Positions 35,828 through 46,525 are shown, counted from the first letter of the stretch. The stretch: DNA of 64,000 nucleotides from Mastigias papua (GCA_964019165.1 OZ025268.1:12854359-12918358), one strand, 5' to 3'. A program made the numbers and translations. The notes: generated from the sequence alone by a model not told the origin.

Positions 35828-35880
35828 GGGACACCATCCCTAGAGAGGTTTATCTAAAAAGATTCAAAAAGTCCCCTCTA
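35828..35880 (-). promoter_or_regulatory. Conserved leader RNA structure, copy 7 (B3)
   Basis: P1 UAGAGGGG/CCUCUCUA (one G-U), P2 AUC/GAU, P3 GGGA/UCCC with loop UGGUG. P2 and P3 both differ from all other copies yet still pair. The linkers are 9 and 3 nt instead of 8 and 2. It lies 55 nt upstream of the start. A degenerate second unit (UAGAU/AUCUA stem, gag...ctc hairpin) can be traced at 35999-36052. Confidence 0.75.
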
Positions 35881-36383
35881 CTCTTATAATTGACATTGGG
35901 TATTCTATGCCGGTCACCTATCCAGCATTTTCATCCCCACAGTAGCATTACTACAAAAAATACCACAGAAGAGTTCCATCAACCCTAGTTTTAGATAAGA
36001 GTTTTCCTTCTCCTAGATCGACTGCCTTTACCGAGCTAATGAGCCCCATCTACCCAAATAAAGCAACAGTTGCCAAGAACAACCTAATGGTCCTGAACCG
36101 CAGTATGGGGTTACACCTAGCCCAGCAAAAGGAACCTAGTAGGCTTCCTTTGCTGTCTTGAAGTCTGACCTTTCCAGGAGCTAGATGCCTCTACCTAGAT
36201 CTAATCTATCCTTCCACTACAATACCTAGCAGGGCTCTTAGGATCATTGGCAACTATATGTAGAACAAACAGAAAACAAAAATTGAATGAAGCTAAAGAA
36301 ACAAATAGAAAAAGGAGAAGACTGCTAGGGAGGTAGAGGAGGCCTAACTCCTCACTTTAAGCCGACCGGCTTAACCCGTCACC

Positions 36384-36412
36384 TATTATTGTTATTGTTA
36401 TTATTATTACTA
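36384..36412. repeat. Imperfect (ATT)n tract between B3 and A5
   Basis: ATT units mixed with GTT units, at the junction of the B3 leader and the A5 3' end. Confidence 0.85.
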
Positions 36413-36511
36413 TGTAGATATGTACAATCACGAGTTTGATGTTTTCCGGTTTACGCCTTGAAAGCAAATTACAACAAGTAACTGAAGGTTTCAAAGTCAC
36501 TCCCATTCTCT

Positions 36512-37939
36512 TCAGGTCTCTAGCACCTTCCTCAATATTCTCGCTGTTCCTAATATTGCTGTGTTCTGCACATGTCCTATATTCAAAGTAATCCCAATCT
36601 TCTCTATATACTTATCTAATTCCTTTGACACTGCCCCCAATGCACCGACAACAATTGGTATGACAATCACTTTCTTCATGCCCCACATGGCTGCTACTTC
36701 TCTTTTCAAGTCTCCATACTTTTCAATTTTCTCTCTCTCCTTAGATCTTATATGAGAATCCCACAGGACTGCTACATCAATGATTTTGCACTCCTTTAAC
36801 TCTTCATTTACCAATACAATGTCTGGTCTTCGTGCTTCAATCTCATGATCACACTGGATAGTGAAATCCCATAATACTTTGATACTTCCCTTTCTTATCA
36901 CCCCCTCTGGTTTATGCTCATACCACTTTGATGTCCTCTCTAAGCCAAATTCCCCACACAATGCCCAATGTACTTTCCTTACAATGGTATCATGTCGCCT
37001 CTTGTATTCCCGCTGTGCCAACATCTTGCATTCACTCAATATATGGCTAACAGTTTCTCCTTTTTCCCCACAGAGCCTACACAGAGGCGATTCAGCGGTA
37101 TTATCAATGTGATGCTTAACATAGTTTGTCCGCAGTGCTTGGTCCTGCGCAGCACATATTAGTGACTCTGTGCAACCTTTCAACCCGCCATTTTTGAGCC
37201 ATCCCCAGGTCTTATCTTTATCGACACTTTCATCCATCTCTCTAGCATATTGTCCATGCATTCTTTTCTCCTTCCAGGCATGTTCTCTTTCATTGATCAG
37301 CATTTGTTTGAAATCTTCCGGCCTTACTGCTTCCTCCGTTTTGATAATCCCCTTAGTACTCACTACTTTCAGCATTAGCTCATTACTTTGTTTAACGTAC
37401 CAGCCTAACCTGTTTTCTTCACTCTTGATACAAGTGTCGCAACTAATTAGTCCCCTCCCTCCTTTATGTCGTGGTACATACAAACGCGCAACATCACTCT
37501 TTGGATGCAGGACTTTATACATTGTCAACAACTTCCTAGTCCTCCTGTCCATCCATTCAAGTTCTTGCTTTGTCCACTTCAGCAAACCAGCTCCATATCT
37601 CAAGACAGGGATCACCCACGTATTTATTGCCCTTATAATATTGCGACCATTTAGTTTTGACTTCAAAATCAATCGTGTCCTTCTCAGATATTCACGCTTC
37701 AACTTGTCTTTCATTTCTTTTTCCTTTAATTTATCAAGTTCCAGTATTCCGAGGTACCTATAGCCGTCCTTTTCTACTTCATTTATTGTCTCACCATTTG
37801 ACAATACTATACCATCTGTACTGCTTAATTTTCCTCTTTTCATGATCACTACACCACACTTCTTTATGCCGAATTCCATTCCTATATCTGTACTGACACC
37901 TTGGACTGTCTTGACCAAGCTGTCAATTTCTCTTTCATT
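36512..37939 (-). pseudogene. A5 C-terminal half (RT end, thumb, knuckle, endonuclease)
   Basis: Open from the insertion point to 36512. [36 protein letters not shown], thumb HPKSDVARLYVPR, knuckle CRLCGEKGETVSHILSEC, YKRRHD, endonuclease RRPDIVLVNEE...IIDVAVLWDS, VVGALG and the end ILRKVLET. No stop is seen in this half, so the CR1-like insertion is the main lesion of the 3' part. Confidence 0.88.
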
Positions 37940-39428
37940 ATAATAATAATAAGACGAATTTTTATACAGGATAGACACTTCAACGAGTTAAAACTGCTGT
38001 TATTAATGTGTGTTCTGTGCCCTATGCTTTAATGCTAATTCCTAAATATTACAGTTAAAAATGAATCCAATAAAAGTAAGAATACAGATGTAAAAAGAGC
38101 AGGTCTGCGTAATTACATTCAAAGTTTCAGATAAAATTTTAGGATAAATGTCATCGAAAATGTTCTTTAAGTTGCTTTTCAAATTCCTTGTTGTTCTCAA
38201 TCTTACGAAGTTCCAGCGGTAGATCATTGTACACCTTTGCACCCATAAACATAAACGATTTTCGTGCGTACTCAGTTTTGATCCTTGGTAGTCTTAATGT
38301 GTAATTGTTGTTCCGAGTTCGCTTTTCATGCTCTTGCAGAGTGAAATGTTTCTGCATCTGTTCACAAGTTTCCTTGGCTAGACATTTTCGCACCAGCTTG
38401 CAAGCCCTAGTCTTGTTAGCATTGACGATCGACGTAAGCTTCTGGTTTGGTCTTACATCTCCAAAGACTATTTTCAGCGCACGTGATTGAAGTGATGAGA
38501 GCCTGCTCAACTGGGTATTAGTGTAATTCAACTGTATTATGCCACAGTATGTGAATGTTGGCAGTATCATTGAATGATAAATTGTAGCAGCTGTGGCTTG
38601 ATCAAGATACGATCTCATTTTTGCTAAAAGTCGTAGCCTACCAGACGCTTTTTTGTAACAGGTATTGAAATTCGAGTTCAGGTTTAGCGAGCTATCTACA
38701 CGGACACCGAGATACTTATAGTCCGTTGTGTTGTTGATGACAGTTTGATCCGACAATTTAATTTCTAGTGGCTCAGTTTGCTTGGCAGTTCTTTGTGAGG
38801 TACCGAAGAGAAGGCATTCTGTTTTACCTTTCTTTACGTTGAGAACCAGTTCGTTGCACTTCAGCCAGTCTGCTAAACAATCCATGTCCTTTGACAATTT
38901 GGCTTTGATAGACTGGATGTCCTGGTCTGCAACATACAAGACTGTGTCGTCAGCATACTTCAGGATGCTCGAATGCTCAATTACGTCTACAGCATCATTG
39001 AACAATATTAAGAACAATAAAGGACCCAATATTGATCCCTGTGGTACTCCTGTCAGCAATGCGTTCTCCTTTGAGAAACAACTGTTATAGGCTACTTTTG
39101 CTTTTCGGAAGAAAAGGTAATCCTTGAACCACTCTAGTTCCCTGCCATCAACTCCATAAAGAGGGAGTTTATCTAGCAACATTGCGTGACTTACAGTGTC
39201 AAAAGCTTTGGCTAGGTCCACAAATATCGCTCCAACCAATTTGCCTTTGTCAACGTTGTTTCTGATGCTATCCAGTAAGATAGTGGCTGCATATTCTGTG
39301 GATAACTTTGGCCTAAAGCCACACTGGAACTTTGTAAGCAGGTGGTTCTTGTCAAGAAATGTTATGAGTTGACGATGTATAATTTTTTCAATGATTTTAG
39401 AAATCACAGGAAGCACCGATATTGGCCT
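37940..39428 (-). mobile_element. CR1/jockey-like non-LTR element, 5' truncated, nested in A5
   Basis: APE-type non-LTR RT beginning abruptly at RPISVLPVISKIIEKIIH. Motif A is FVDLAKAFDTVSH, motif B GVPQGSILGPLLF, motif C YADDTVLY, followed by YLGVRVDSSL and a C-terminal region to the stop at 38151. The 3' UTR (37954-38150) ends in a short (TTA)n in its own sense. The reading frame happens to join the A5 frame, giving one 490-codon chimeric ORF (38151-39623). The upstream endonuclease and first RT motifs are missing, so the copy is dead on arrival. The exact clade (CR1, Rex1 or L2-like) cannot be fixed by eye. Confidence 0.85.
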
Positions 39429-41390
39429 TCCAAATAATTTCAAATCATCCATAAACAATAGATGGTTCGCCTTCAAATTTCCGTCTTTAATAACATAGCC
39501 AGCCTTAATCCTTCTAAGAATGTTAGTCAATGGTATCATGCAGACTACAAACAGCAAAGGTGAAAGACTATCGCCTTGAAAGATCCCCCCTGTTAATGCT
39601 AACTTTTCCAAGAAACTCCCCACAGGATGTCAGCTCTGTTGTCCATTTTTCATGGTATTGTCTATGAAGTTCTTTATGTTCTCTGAAATACCGGCCAGCT
39701 CTAAGCACTCTAAAATCCAAGAATGTGGAACCAGGTCATATGCCTTGCGATAGTCAACCCATGCCATGGCTAAGTTTTTATGCTTTTGTTTACAATCTTG
39801 CAAAATCATTTTGTCTATAAGAATTTGATCTTTTGTACCACTGCTTTTCTTTCTACATCCTTTCTGCTCTTGGGGTAATTTATTATGTTCATCTAAGAAT
39901 GCATACATTTGTCCTGCAAGTACTCCAGTTAGCAATTTCCACACAACTGGCAAACAAGATATGGGTCTGTAATTGTCAACTGCATTACCCTTTGATTGAT
40001 CCATCTGACATAAATAAGTCTTTCCATAAGTCATCCAGTTTGGTACAGCTACTCCGTTAGTAATCATATCATTCATTTGGCTCGCAATTCTGTCATGCAA
40101 TGCAGTCAACTTTTTTATCCAATAACCCTGAACACCATCAGGGCCCGGAGCTTTCCAATTTGGTATCTTTTTGCACTGCGCTTTTATCAAGCTTTTTGTG
40201 ATAACTACGTTCTCCTGCTGTACACTATCTTTCTTTGCTCTCAAGTCTTTTAGCCATTCTGCACTTTTATTATGATATTTCTCATTGCCCCATATATCTC
40301 TCCAAAATGCTGTGCACAATTGAGCATCAGGTTTTACTTCTTCTCTGTGGTTATCTCCACTAAAAGATTGGTAAACTCTTTTTTGGTCGTAACGAAACAT
40401 TCTATTTTGCTTGTATTGTTCTATTCTCTGCTCATACCTTCTAATTTTAGCTGTTTTTGCACTAAGTCTTTGCTTCAGTTCCTCGATTACATTATTCAAT
40501 CCTTTTGTCTTGATGTGATATTTCTGCTCCAGGCTTTTGTATTTCCCTTTCTTCCTTATTTCATTTCTTTTGTATCTCTCCAAGATGTTTATATGCTTTC
40601 TTATCTCGTTTATTTTTTGTCTTATTCGTCTTTTCCAGAATGGCTCCTTTATTCTACCTGGTCTGTCATCATTCACCTTCAGCCCCACTCTCTGTCCTAC
40701 GTACGCAGCCACTGCACCAATCAGTTTATTGGTATCTGAAATTGTTGCAGTCTGTATGAGCCCAATCACTTTATTCACTTTTTTTGTTACTTGATCTAAT
40801 TTACTCCTCTCAATTTTCTTAAATCCCCTAGGAACATTAAAGCTACGTTCTTTCATTCTGTCAACTATACTTATTATCATCTCCCTTTCTTCCTCAGTCA
40901 TATCATCTCTTGGCATTTCGAATTCAACCTGCTCTTGCTCTACTTCCTGTACAGTCACATCCTCTATAACATCAGAATCTCTCACATCAACAGGAGCAAC
41001 ATCTGGTTCTACCTCTTCTACCACTCTTCGTTTAATCGTCTCAAGTTCTACCCGTGTCAGCCATTCATTTTTTCTGATCGCTCTTACCTGATCACACAAA
41101 CGTTGTTCACAACATTTTAGCATTTCTCTTTCATTCCATATCCACTGCATTCTGTGTCTATATCCTCTCAGTGGCTTGTCGTTTTCATCCACTGAATTAC
41201 TGAGGTAATAACATTCCACAACAGCAACATTAATCGCCTTTGTCCATTTCATTCTGGCAGTCACATGATTACGACCGGGCCCACGCTGCTCATCCATGGG
41301 ATCCCTGCCGGGCGAAAAACCTTGATCATTGCTGAATCCAGTCCCATTTACGCCGTTATTTGATATATCATTAATAGACATAACACTCAA
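39429..41390 (-). pseudogene. A5 N-terminal half (Myb-like, RT fingers and palm to FMDD)
   Basis: Start at 41390 (MSVMSIND). N-terminus DEQRGPGRNHVTA, Myb-like KWTKAINVAVVECYY; long helical linker; RT NWKAPGPDGVQGYW, NYRPISCLP and [15 protein letters not shown]. The frame is open from 41390 to 39630. Two compensating single-base indels (an A-run near 39648 and a G-run near 39590) shift and restore the frame between motifs A and B. RT then continues through [13 protein letters not shown] to FMDD at about 39444-39458, where the CR1-like insertion starts. Confidence 0.87.
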
Positions 41391-41435
41391 GTGAGGATAG
41401 TGGATTTTGGTTGCACCACAACCGGTATTTTTATT

Positions 41436-41486
41436 GTGACACCATCACTAGGAGGGTTGCCAACCAAGGCTGAAGAGTCCCCCCTA
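41436..41486 (-). promoter_or_regulatory. Conserved leader RNA structure, copy 8 (A5)
   Basis: P1 UAGGGGGG/CCCUCCUA (one G-U), linker ACUCUUCA, P2 GCC/GGC with loop UUGGUU, P3 GUGA/UCAC with loop UGGUG. About 46 nt upstream of the start. In this copy a further hairpin GGUUG/CAACC with the same loop UGGUG follows at about 41409-41423. Confidence 0.78.
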
Positions 41487-41500
41487 CCCATGAGACAGAC

Positions 41501-41550
41501 TTGCCCCCGCCGGACGCCAACCCGGAACTTCATGGTCTCGGGGAGAGCAA
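41501..41550 (-). promoter_or_regulatory. GC-rich leader hairpin (A5 example)
   Basis: Outer stem of 9 pairs: 41501-41509 with 41539-41543 and 41547-41550, with a 3-nt bulge. It encloses a CCGG/CCGG hairpin (41510-41513 with 41522-41525, 8-nt loop). Equivalent hairpins occur in the leaders of A2, A4, B2 and A7. In B2 the inner stem is CCAG/CTGG, and the outer end is AGC/GCT in place of TTGC/GCAA; both keep pairing. Confidence 0.55.
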
Positions 41551-41664
41551 ACAGGTACTACACCTTGCTCAAGGGTGACTTGGAGGTAATTGTGGCAAAG
41601 GGTAACCTCATTATCCCACGTCGAAACTCCACAACCGGATGTAGTTTTATGTCATACCCAGGAC

Positions 41665-41665
41665 A

Positions 41666-41700
<35 letters not shown>
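41665..41700. repeat. (ATT)12 microsatellite between A5 and A6
   Basis: Uninterrupted ATT units between the A5 leader and the A6 3' end. Confidence 0.97.
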
Positions 41701-41704
<4 letters not shown>

Positions 41705-42776
41705 CTATTCTCATGGTTCTGATGTTATACCAGTAGTTTGTCTATTATCAGGCCACCTCCCGTTGCTTGAGATAATAGATCGTAGGTCTTTCTCTCTAAA
41801 ACATCATCTTATTGATTGTAATCCAAAACTTTTCTAATGATTCTAGCAGTTCCCAATAAACAAGCTTTCTGCAATGGTTCTAGTCCCGGTTTGAAATCGA
41901 TCTTTTCTAGATATTTGACAATATTCTTTGTGACTATTCCTAATGCGCCAATGACAATTGGTATTATGTACACTTTTGTTACTTCCGTGTTCCAAACCTT
42001 GAGGAGCTCATATTTCAAGTCGGTATAGTGCTCAAATTTTTCTTTCTCCTTTTTCTCTACTCTCGTATCAAAAGGGCAAGCCACATCGATAATGTAACAG
42101 ATTCTTTCCTTTTTATCCAGCAAAACTAGGTCTGGTTTGTTATGCTCTATTTTCATTTCTGTTTGGATAGAAAAATCCCATAACAGCTTGATCTCTTCAT
42201 TTTCTAGGACAGTCATCTCTTTGTCTATAAAATGCTCATAGCTCTTTGCAGTAGCAGGAAACCCATATTTCTGACAAAACTGCCAATGGAGTATAGCAGC
42301 AACTTTATCATGTCTTATCTTTTTGTATTCAGTCTGAGCCAACTCTTTACATTCTGACACTATATGGCTTACAGTTTCAGCTCTTGCACCACATAATCTA
42401 CACAATGGTGAAATGTCTTCTTTATCAATGCTATGCCGTATCCAGTTTCTCCTTATTGCTTGATCCTGAGCAGCCATGATCAGCCCTTCTGTTTCCTTCT
42501 TCAAATACCCCTTCTTAACCCATAGCCAATTGTTATTTTCGTCTCTTCTTCTGTTTCTCTACAAAAAACTGAGTGCAATGATTTGTTGTAATACCTTTCT
42601 TCTCGTTCTTTACGTAATCTGTCCTTCAAAATTTTGGGATTCTCATTTTCACCCATGAAACCTTCTTTCACAACTTCTTGTAGTAGCACCTCTTCCTTTC
42701 CATTTACATAGAAACCAAGACTGGTTGACTCAAGCATCACACACTCTTCAATACTTATCAATCCTCGTCCACCTTT
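41701..42776 (-). pseudogene. A6: 5'-truncated A-type element between two ATT tracts
   Basis: 3' UTR to 41808, then the coding remnant. It enters at the thumb end ([12 protein letters not shown], 42776) right against an ATT tract. A frameshift lies near 42503, then knuckle CRLCGARAETVSHIVSEC, endonuclease NKPDLVLLDKK...IIDVACPFD, IVIGALG and the end IIRKVLDYNQ at 41809. Both flanks are (ATT)n, so this looks like a 5'-truncated insertion directly into the microsatellite. Confidence 0.85.
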
Positions 42777-42811
42777 AATTATTATAATTATTATTATTAT
42801 TATTATTATTT
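42777..42811. repeat. (ATT)n microsatellite between A6 and A7
   Basis: About eleven units with one irregularity (ataatt). Confidence 0.96.
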
Positions 42812-42902
42812 TATAGCTTTCGCACAGGCAGTTCTTAATGCCGAAATTTTCCTCTTGGGTGGGCTACAACTAATAGCCAAGAGCCAAGTGGCTGCTTTCA
42901 CT

Positions 42903-45893
42903 TCACATGTCTAAGATTTTCCTCAGTATCCTAGCTGTTCCCAACAAGACTGATTTTTGTACCATTCCAACGTTCAATTTAATACCAAGTGTGTCCAACC
43001 ATCCACTGAAGCCCTTGCTAATACACCCTAGAGCTCCTACAACAACTGGTAGAACAGCAACCTTTTTCAGAGGCCAAAGTCTTTTCAGCTCTATCTTTAG
43101 GTTTTGATATTTTTCAATTTTCTCCATTTCTTTCTCACGTATCCTACAGTCACCTGGTACAGTAATATCAATTATGACACATGATTTCTTCTTTTTATCC
43201 ACCAAGACTAAGTCGGGTCTCCTTGCCTCAATAACATTATCACACTGGATATTCATATCCCAGAGTAATTTAACATCATCATCTTCCACAATTCCCTCAG
43301 GGCAATGCTCATACCACTTCTCTGTTCTCACAAGGTTATGCTTCTCACACAACTTCCAATGGACCAATTTTGCAACTGTGTCATGTCTTCTCTTATACTC
43401 ACGTTGCGCTAGCTTTTTGCATTCACATATTATATGCTGTACAGTTTCCATCTTTTCACCACACATTCTACATAATGGATTGTCCGATGTTTTGTCAATT
43501 TTATTCTTTGTATAGTTTGTCCTTAAGGCTTGTTCTTGTGCAGCACATATTGTTGCTTCGGTTTGCACTTTGAGATCACTTTGCACCAACCATTTCCAAG
43601 ATAACTCTTTATCTATCTCTTCAGCCATCTCACGAGCAAATTGTCCATGCATTCTCTTTTCATGCCATCTATTTTTAAACTCATTTTGGCTATTTCTTTT
43701 GAAGTCTTCCTTCCTCATGAGATTTTCAGTCTTGATGGTACCAACTCTCATTACGCCTTTGAGTAATAGTTCATTCGATTCACTCACATACAATCCCAAA
43801 TTATTCTCTTCCGATCTTACACATGTTTCAATGCTTATCAAGCCTCTTCCTCCATGATTTCGTTTCAAATACAGTCGATCAATGTCACTCTTCGGATGAA
43901 GGGCCCCATACATCGTCAAAGTCTTTCTCGTTGTCCTGTCCATTTGCTTCAACTCATCTACCTTCCAGTTAATAATTCCAGCTCCATATCTTAACAGTGC
44001 AACCGCCCAAGTATTAATTGCTCGAATCTTATTCTTACCATTCAATTTGGATTTTAATATTAACCTCAACCTTCTTTTATACTCTGCTGTGACTTTATGT
44101 TTCATTTCGTGTTCTTTTATCTCATCCAACTCTAAAATACCCATATAAGTATACCCATTCTCATCTACTACTTTCATTATTTCCTGGTTAGGTAAATGAA
44201 TTCCATCAAACTTAACAAGTTTCCCTCTCTTCATTATAACCACTCCACATTTCTTTAAACCAAATTCCATACCGATATCTTCACTAAATGTGAACACTGT
44301 TTGTACTAAACTATCTATCTGGTCGTTGCTTTTTCCAAAGAGTTTGAGGTCATCCATGAAGAGAAGATGATTAAGTCTAAATTCTTTCCCACCCCATTCA
44401 TAAGAAGCTTTTGCTTTTCTTAACAGAAGAGACAAAGGAATCATACAAACAACAAACATCAATGGCGACAAACTATCTCCTTGGAAAATGCCTCTTTTGA
44501 CATCAATCTCGCATAAATCAGACCCATTTGAAGTTAAACGAAGTTTCCATTTCTTCATGCTTTTCCCAATAAAACTTCTCACATTGTCAGCAATGCCAAT
44601 CATATCAAGACACTCTAGAATCCAACTATGTGGGATAAGATCATAGGCCTTTCTATAGTCTATCCACGCCATAGCAAGATTTGCTTTTCGTTTCCTACAG
44701 TCTTTAAGTATTGTCTTATCTATCAGTAACTGATCCTTCGTTCCCTTGCTTTTCCTCCTGCAGCCCTTTTGCTCCTCTGGGAGTAAGTGATTGTTTTCCA
44801 TGAAAAGGTACATATCCTCGGCAACCATACCAGTAAATAATTTCCACATAAGTGGAAGACAGGTTATTGGTCTAAAGTTTTCGACAGAGTTTCCCTTTGC
44901 TGCATCCTTTTGACATAGCACTGTTCTTCCGTATGTCATCCAAGATGGTATTTCTTTTGTCCCTTCTAGTATCAAATTTAACTGGGTAGCTATCCTTTTA
45001 TGCATATTATCAAGCCTTTTTACCCAAAATCCTTGAACCCCATCATGTCCGGGTGCCTTCCAGTTTGGCATCTTCCTGCATTGTTTCTTTACTTTATCTT
45101 CAGTTATCGCCACATTCTGCTGGTCTACTCTCACAATCTCCTCTTTCAGATCACTCAACCAATCAGCTTCTTTATTGTGCTCTTTCTCAACACTCCATAT
45201 TCGATTCCAGAATGTCCTACAGTCCTCGGCATCTGGTATGTCTCTATTACTACTCACTGTTTGTCCATTGAACTCGTTATAAACTTTCTTTTGATCCACT
45301 TTGAACAATCTATTAATTTTATACTGATGAATCCTTTGTTCGTACCGTGCTAGTTTAGCAGATTTTGCAATGACCCTTTGCTTTAATTCTTCAATCACTA
45401 CTATTAAACCCTTTCGCCTTACCCTATGCTTTTCCTCGACCAGCTTAGCCTTACCCTCTTTGCCTGCACCAATTTGCCCTTTTCTTATCCTTTCGAGAAT
45501 GTTGATATCCTTTCTCAACTGCTTTATGTCTTCCCCAATACGTCTCTTCCACCATGGATCCTTCTTGTTCCCGCCTTCATACCTTTTGAGACCTAATTGA
45601 TCTGCAACCCAAACACCTGCAGCTTTAATAAGATTAGTTGTCTGGGTTATATCTTTTGTTTCAATCAATTCAATCACCCTGTTCACCTTGGCCGTTGTTC
45701 TACTCAGAATGTTCATATCAACTTTTTTAAAAGAAATACCATCAGCCTTTCTACCACTAACCAGAATTTCATTCAATTGAGCAACAACATGCTGTGCTTC
45801 CTCATCTAATGTCTCAACATTAGCATTCATACTGTTTAGTAAATCATCCGAATCATCAGCAATCTGCTCATTTCCCTCATTTGTTCTTACCAT
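42903..45893 (-). CDS. A7 reverse transcriptase/endonuclease, 996-codon open part
   Basis: Uninterrupted frame covering all enzymatic domains. Approximate residues: helical linker 1-260; [14 protein letters not shown] at 275; NFRPITCLP near 345; motif [17 protein letters not shown] near 415; motif [15 protein letters not shown] near 470; FMDD near 512; [11 protein letters not shown] near 545; thumb [13 protein letters not shown] near 660; CCHC knuckle [18 protein letters not shown] near 804; YKRRHD; endonuclease [11 protein letters not shown]...IIDITVP near 893; VVGALG; end ILRKILDM. This is the standard R4-clade layout, in which the C-terminal endonuclease nicks the target and RT primes on the nick. 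The true start is upstream (46318); the Met at 45893 is just the first after a frameshift. If any A element could still act through a supplied N-terminus, this is the candidate. Confidence 0.9.
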   Translation of the reverse strand: MVRTNEGNEQIADDSDDLLNSMNANVETLDEEAQHVVAQLNEILVSGRKADGISFKKVDMNILSRTTAKVNRVIELIETKDITQTTNLIKAAGVWVADQLGLKRYEGGNKKDPWWKRRIGEDIKQLRKDINILERIRKGQIGAGKEGKAKLVEEKHRVRRKGLIVVIEELKQRVIAKSAKLARYEQRIHQYKINRLFKVDQKKVYNEFNGQTVSSNRDIPDAEDCRTFWNRIWSVEKEHNKEADWLSDLKEEIVRVDQQNVAITEDKVKKQCRKMPNWKAPGHDGVQGFWVKRLDNMHKRIATQLNLILEGTKEIPSWMTYGRTVLCQKDAAKGNSVENFRPITCLPLMWKLFTGMVAEDMYLFMENNHLLPEEQKGCRRKSKGTKDQLLIDKTILKDCRKRKANLAMAWIDYRKAYDLIPHSWILECLDMIGIADNVRSFIGKSMKKWKLRLTSNGSDLCEIDVKRGIFQGDSLSPLMFVVCMIPLSLLLRKAKASYEWGGKEFRLNHLLFMDDLKLFGKSNDQIDSLVQTVFTFSEDIGMEFGLKKCGVVIMKRGKLVKFDGIHLPNQEIMKVVDENGYTYMGILELDEIKEHEMKHKVTAEYKRRLRLILKSKLNGKNKIRAINTWAVALLRYGAGIINWKVDELKQMDRTTRKTLTMYGALHPKSDIDRLYLKRNHGGRGLISIETCVRSEENNLGLYVSESNELLLKGVMRVGTIKTENLMRKEDFKRNSQNEFKNRWHEKRMHGQFAREMAEEIDKELSWKWLVQSDLKVQTEATICAAQEQALRTNYTKNKIDKTSDNPLCRMCGEKMETVQHIICECKKLAQREYKRRHDTVAKLVHWKLCEKHNLVRTEKWYEHCPEGIVEDDDVKLLWDMNIQCDNVIEARRPDLVLVDKKKKSCVIIDITVPGDCRIREKEMEKIEKYQNLKIELKRLWPLKKVAVLPVVVGALGCISKGFSGWLDTLGIKLNVGMVQKSVLLGTARILRKILDM

Positions 45894-46318
45894 GTCTCCC
45901 TCTGTTTGGTTTTTTCTTCCATATCCTCAATACTTTCATTCACCATCACATTCTCTGCATCTATCATCCTTCGGATATTTTCAGGCTCCAAATTAGAGAG
46001 CCAACCGTTTTTCCTAATTGCCCTTGCCTGATCGCATAATCTTTACTCAGTGATTTCAAAGACTCCATATTCTTCCCATTCTTTCATCATCCGTTATCTG
46101 TATCCTCTAATCGGTTTACCTTCATCATCAAAAGGCTTACTTCTAAAATAGCATTCCATAACAACCTTGTTCACGTTCTTAGACCATTTCGTTCTGACAG
46201 TAGCAGGATGACGACCGGGTCCCCGCTGTCGAACCGGGGAACACCTGCCGGGCGAAGAACCTTCTCCTAAAGGTCCAGTTCTATTTACGCCGTTATCTCT
46301 AAAAGTTTGATTTGACAT
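45894..46318 (-). pseudogene. A7 N-terminal segment, broken
   Basis: Start at 46318 (MSNQTF). VRQRGPGRHPATV then the Myb-like [15 protein letters not shown] and RGYR. In-frame TAA codons at 46094-46096 and 46043-46045, and a frameshift in an A-run near 45905, separate it from the 996-codon part. The residues around the first stop match A2 (RGYRQRM), so the first stop replaces a Gln codon. Confidence 0.85.
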
Positions 46319-46374
46319 TTCACTTATAAAAGGTCTAGTGGATTTTAGGTTACACTACCACCGGTATTTTTATC

Positions 46375-46426
46375 GAGACACCATCTCTAGATGATTGCCA
46401 ACCAAGGCTAAAGAGCGCTTCATCTG
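46375..46426 (-). promoter_or_regulatory. Conserved leader RNA structure, copy 9 (A7, proximal partial leader)
   Basis: P1 AGAUGA/UCAUCU, P2 GCC/GGC with loop UUGGUU, P3 GAGA/UCUC with loop UGGUG. The linker is 11 nt, so this is the least regular copy, but P1 has a fully changed and still paired sequence. 57 nt upstream of the A7 start. Confidence 0.65.
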
Positions 46427-46474
46427 CCCATAAAGTAGTGAAGTTTAGGTTGCACCACCACCAGTGTTTTTATT

Positions 46475-46525
46475 GTGACACCATCACTAGGAAGGTTGCC
46501 AACCAAGGCTGAAGAGTCCCTCCCA
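46475..46525 (-). promoter_or_regulatory. Conserved leader RNA structure, copy 10 (A7, distal full leader)
   Basis: P1 UGGGAGGG/CCUUCCUA (two G-U), linker ACUCUUCA, P2 GCC/GGC with loop UUGGUU, P3 GUGA/UCAC with loop UGGUG. Second leader unit of A7, about 100 bp upstream of the first. Confidence 0.75.

Larger units (their letters stand above)
31963..36383 (-). mobile_element. Non-LTR retrotransposon B3 (R4/Dong-like, subfamily B)
   Basis: 3' UTR 31963-32167, coding 32168-35773, leader 35774-36383. The 3' UTR contains an A-rich stretch with a CAAA run (about 32075-32160 on the plus strand). The long leader (about 600 nt) shares its distal block with B1 (gttttccttctc followed by taga). Confidence 0.85.
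36413..41664 (-). mobile_element. Non-LTR retrotransposon A5, split by a nested CR1-like insertion
   Basis: A full-length A element whose RT region is interrupted by about 1.49 kb of a different retrotransposon (37940-39428). The right half ends in FMDDLKLFG and the left half resumes NEREIDSLVKTV; A7 reads [18 protein letters not shown] across the same place. Leader 41391-41664; 3' UTR 36413-36511. Confidence 0.88.

Noticed and set aside
38151..39623. A novel double-RT protein
   Set aside because: As a designed protein this is rejected: A7 shows the uninterrupted A-type sequence, so the second RT is a nested truncated insertion that is in frame by chance.
41391..41837. Plus-strand ORF in the leader, repeated at 17986, 23540, 31639 and 46475, with nearly the same protein each time
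   Set aside because: It is the antisense of the A-type leader. The repeated protein follows from the high DNA identity of the leaders, and substitutions between copies do not favour silent sites in that frame by eye. The A1 copy breaks the frame.
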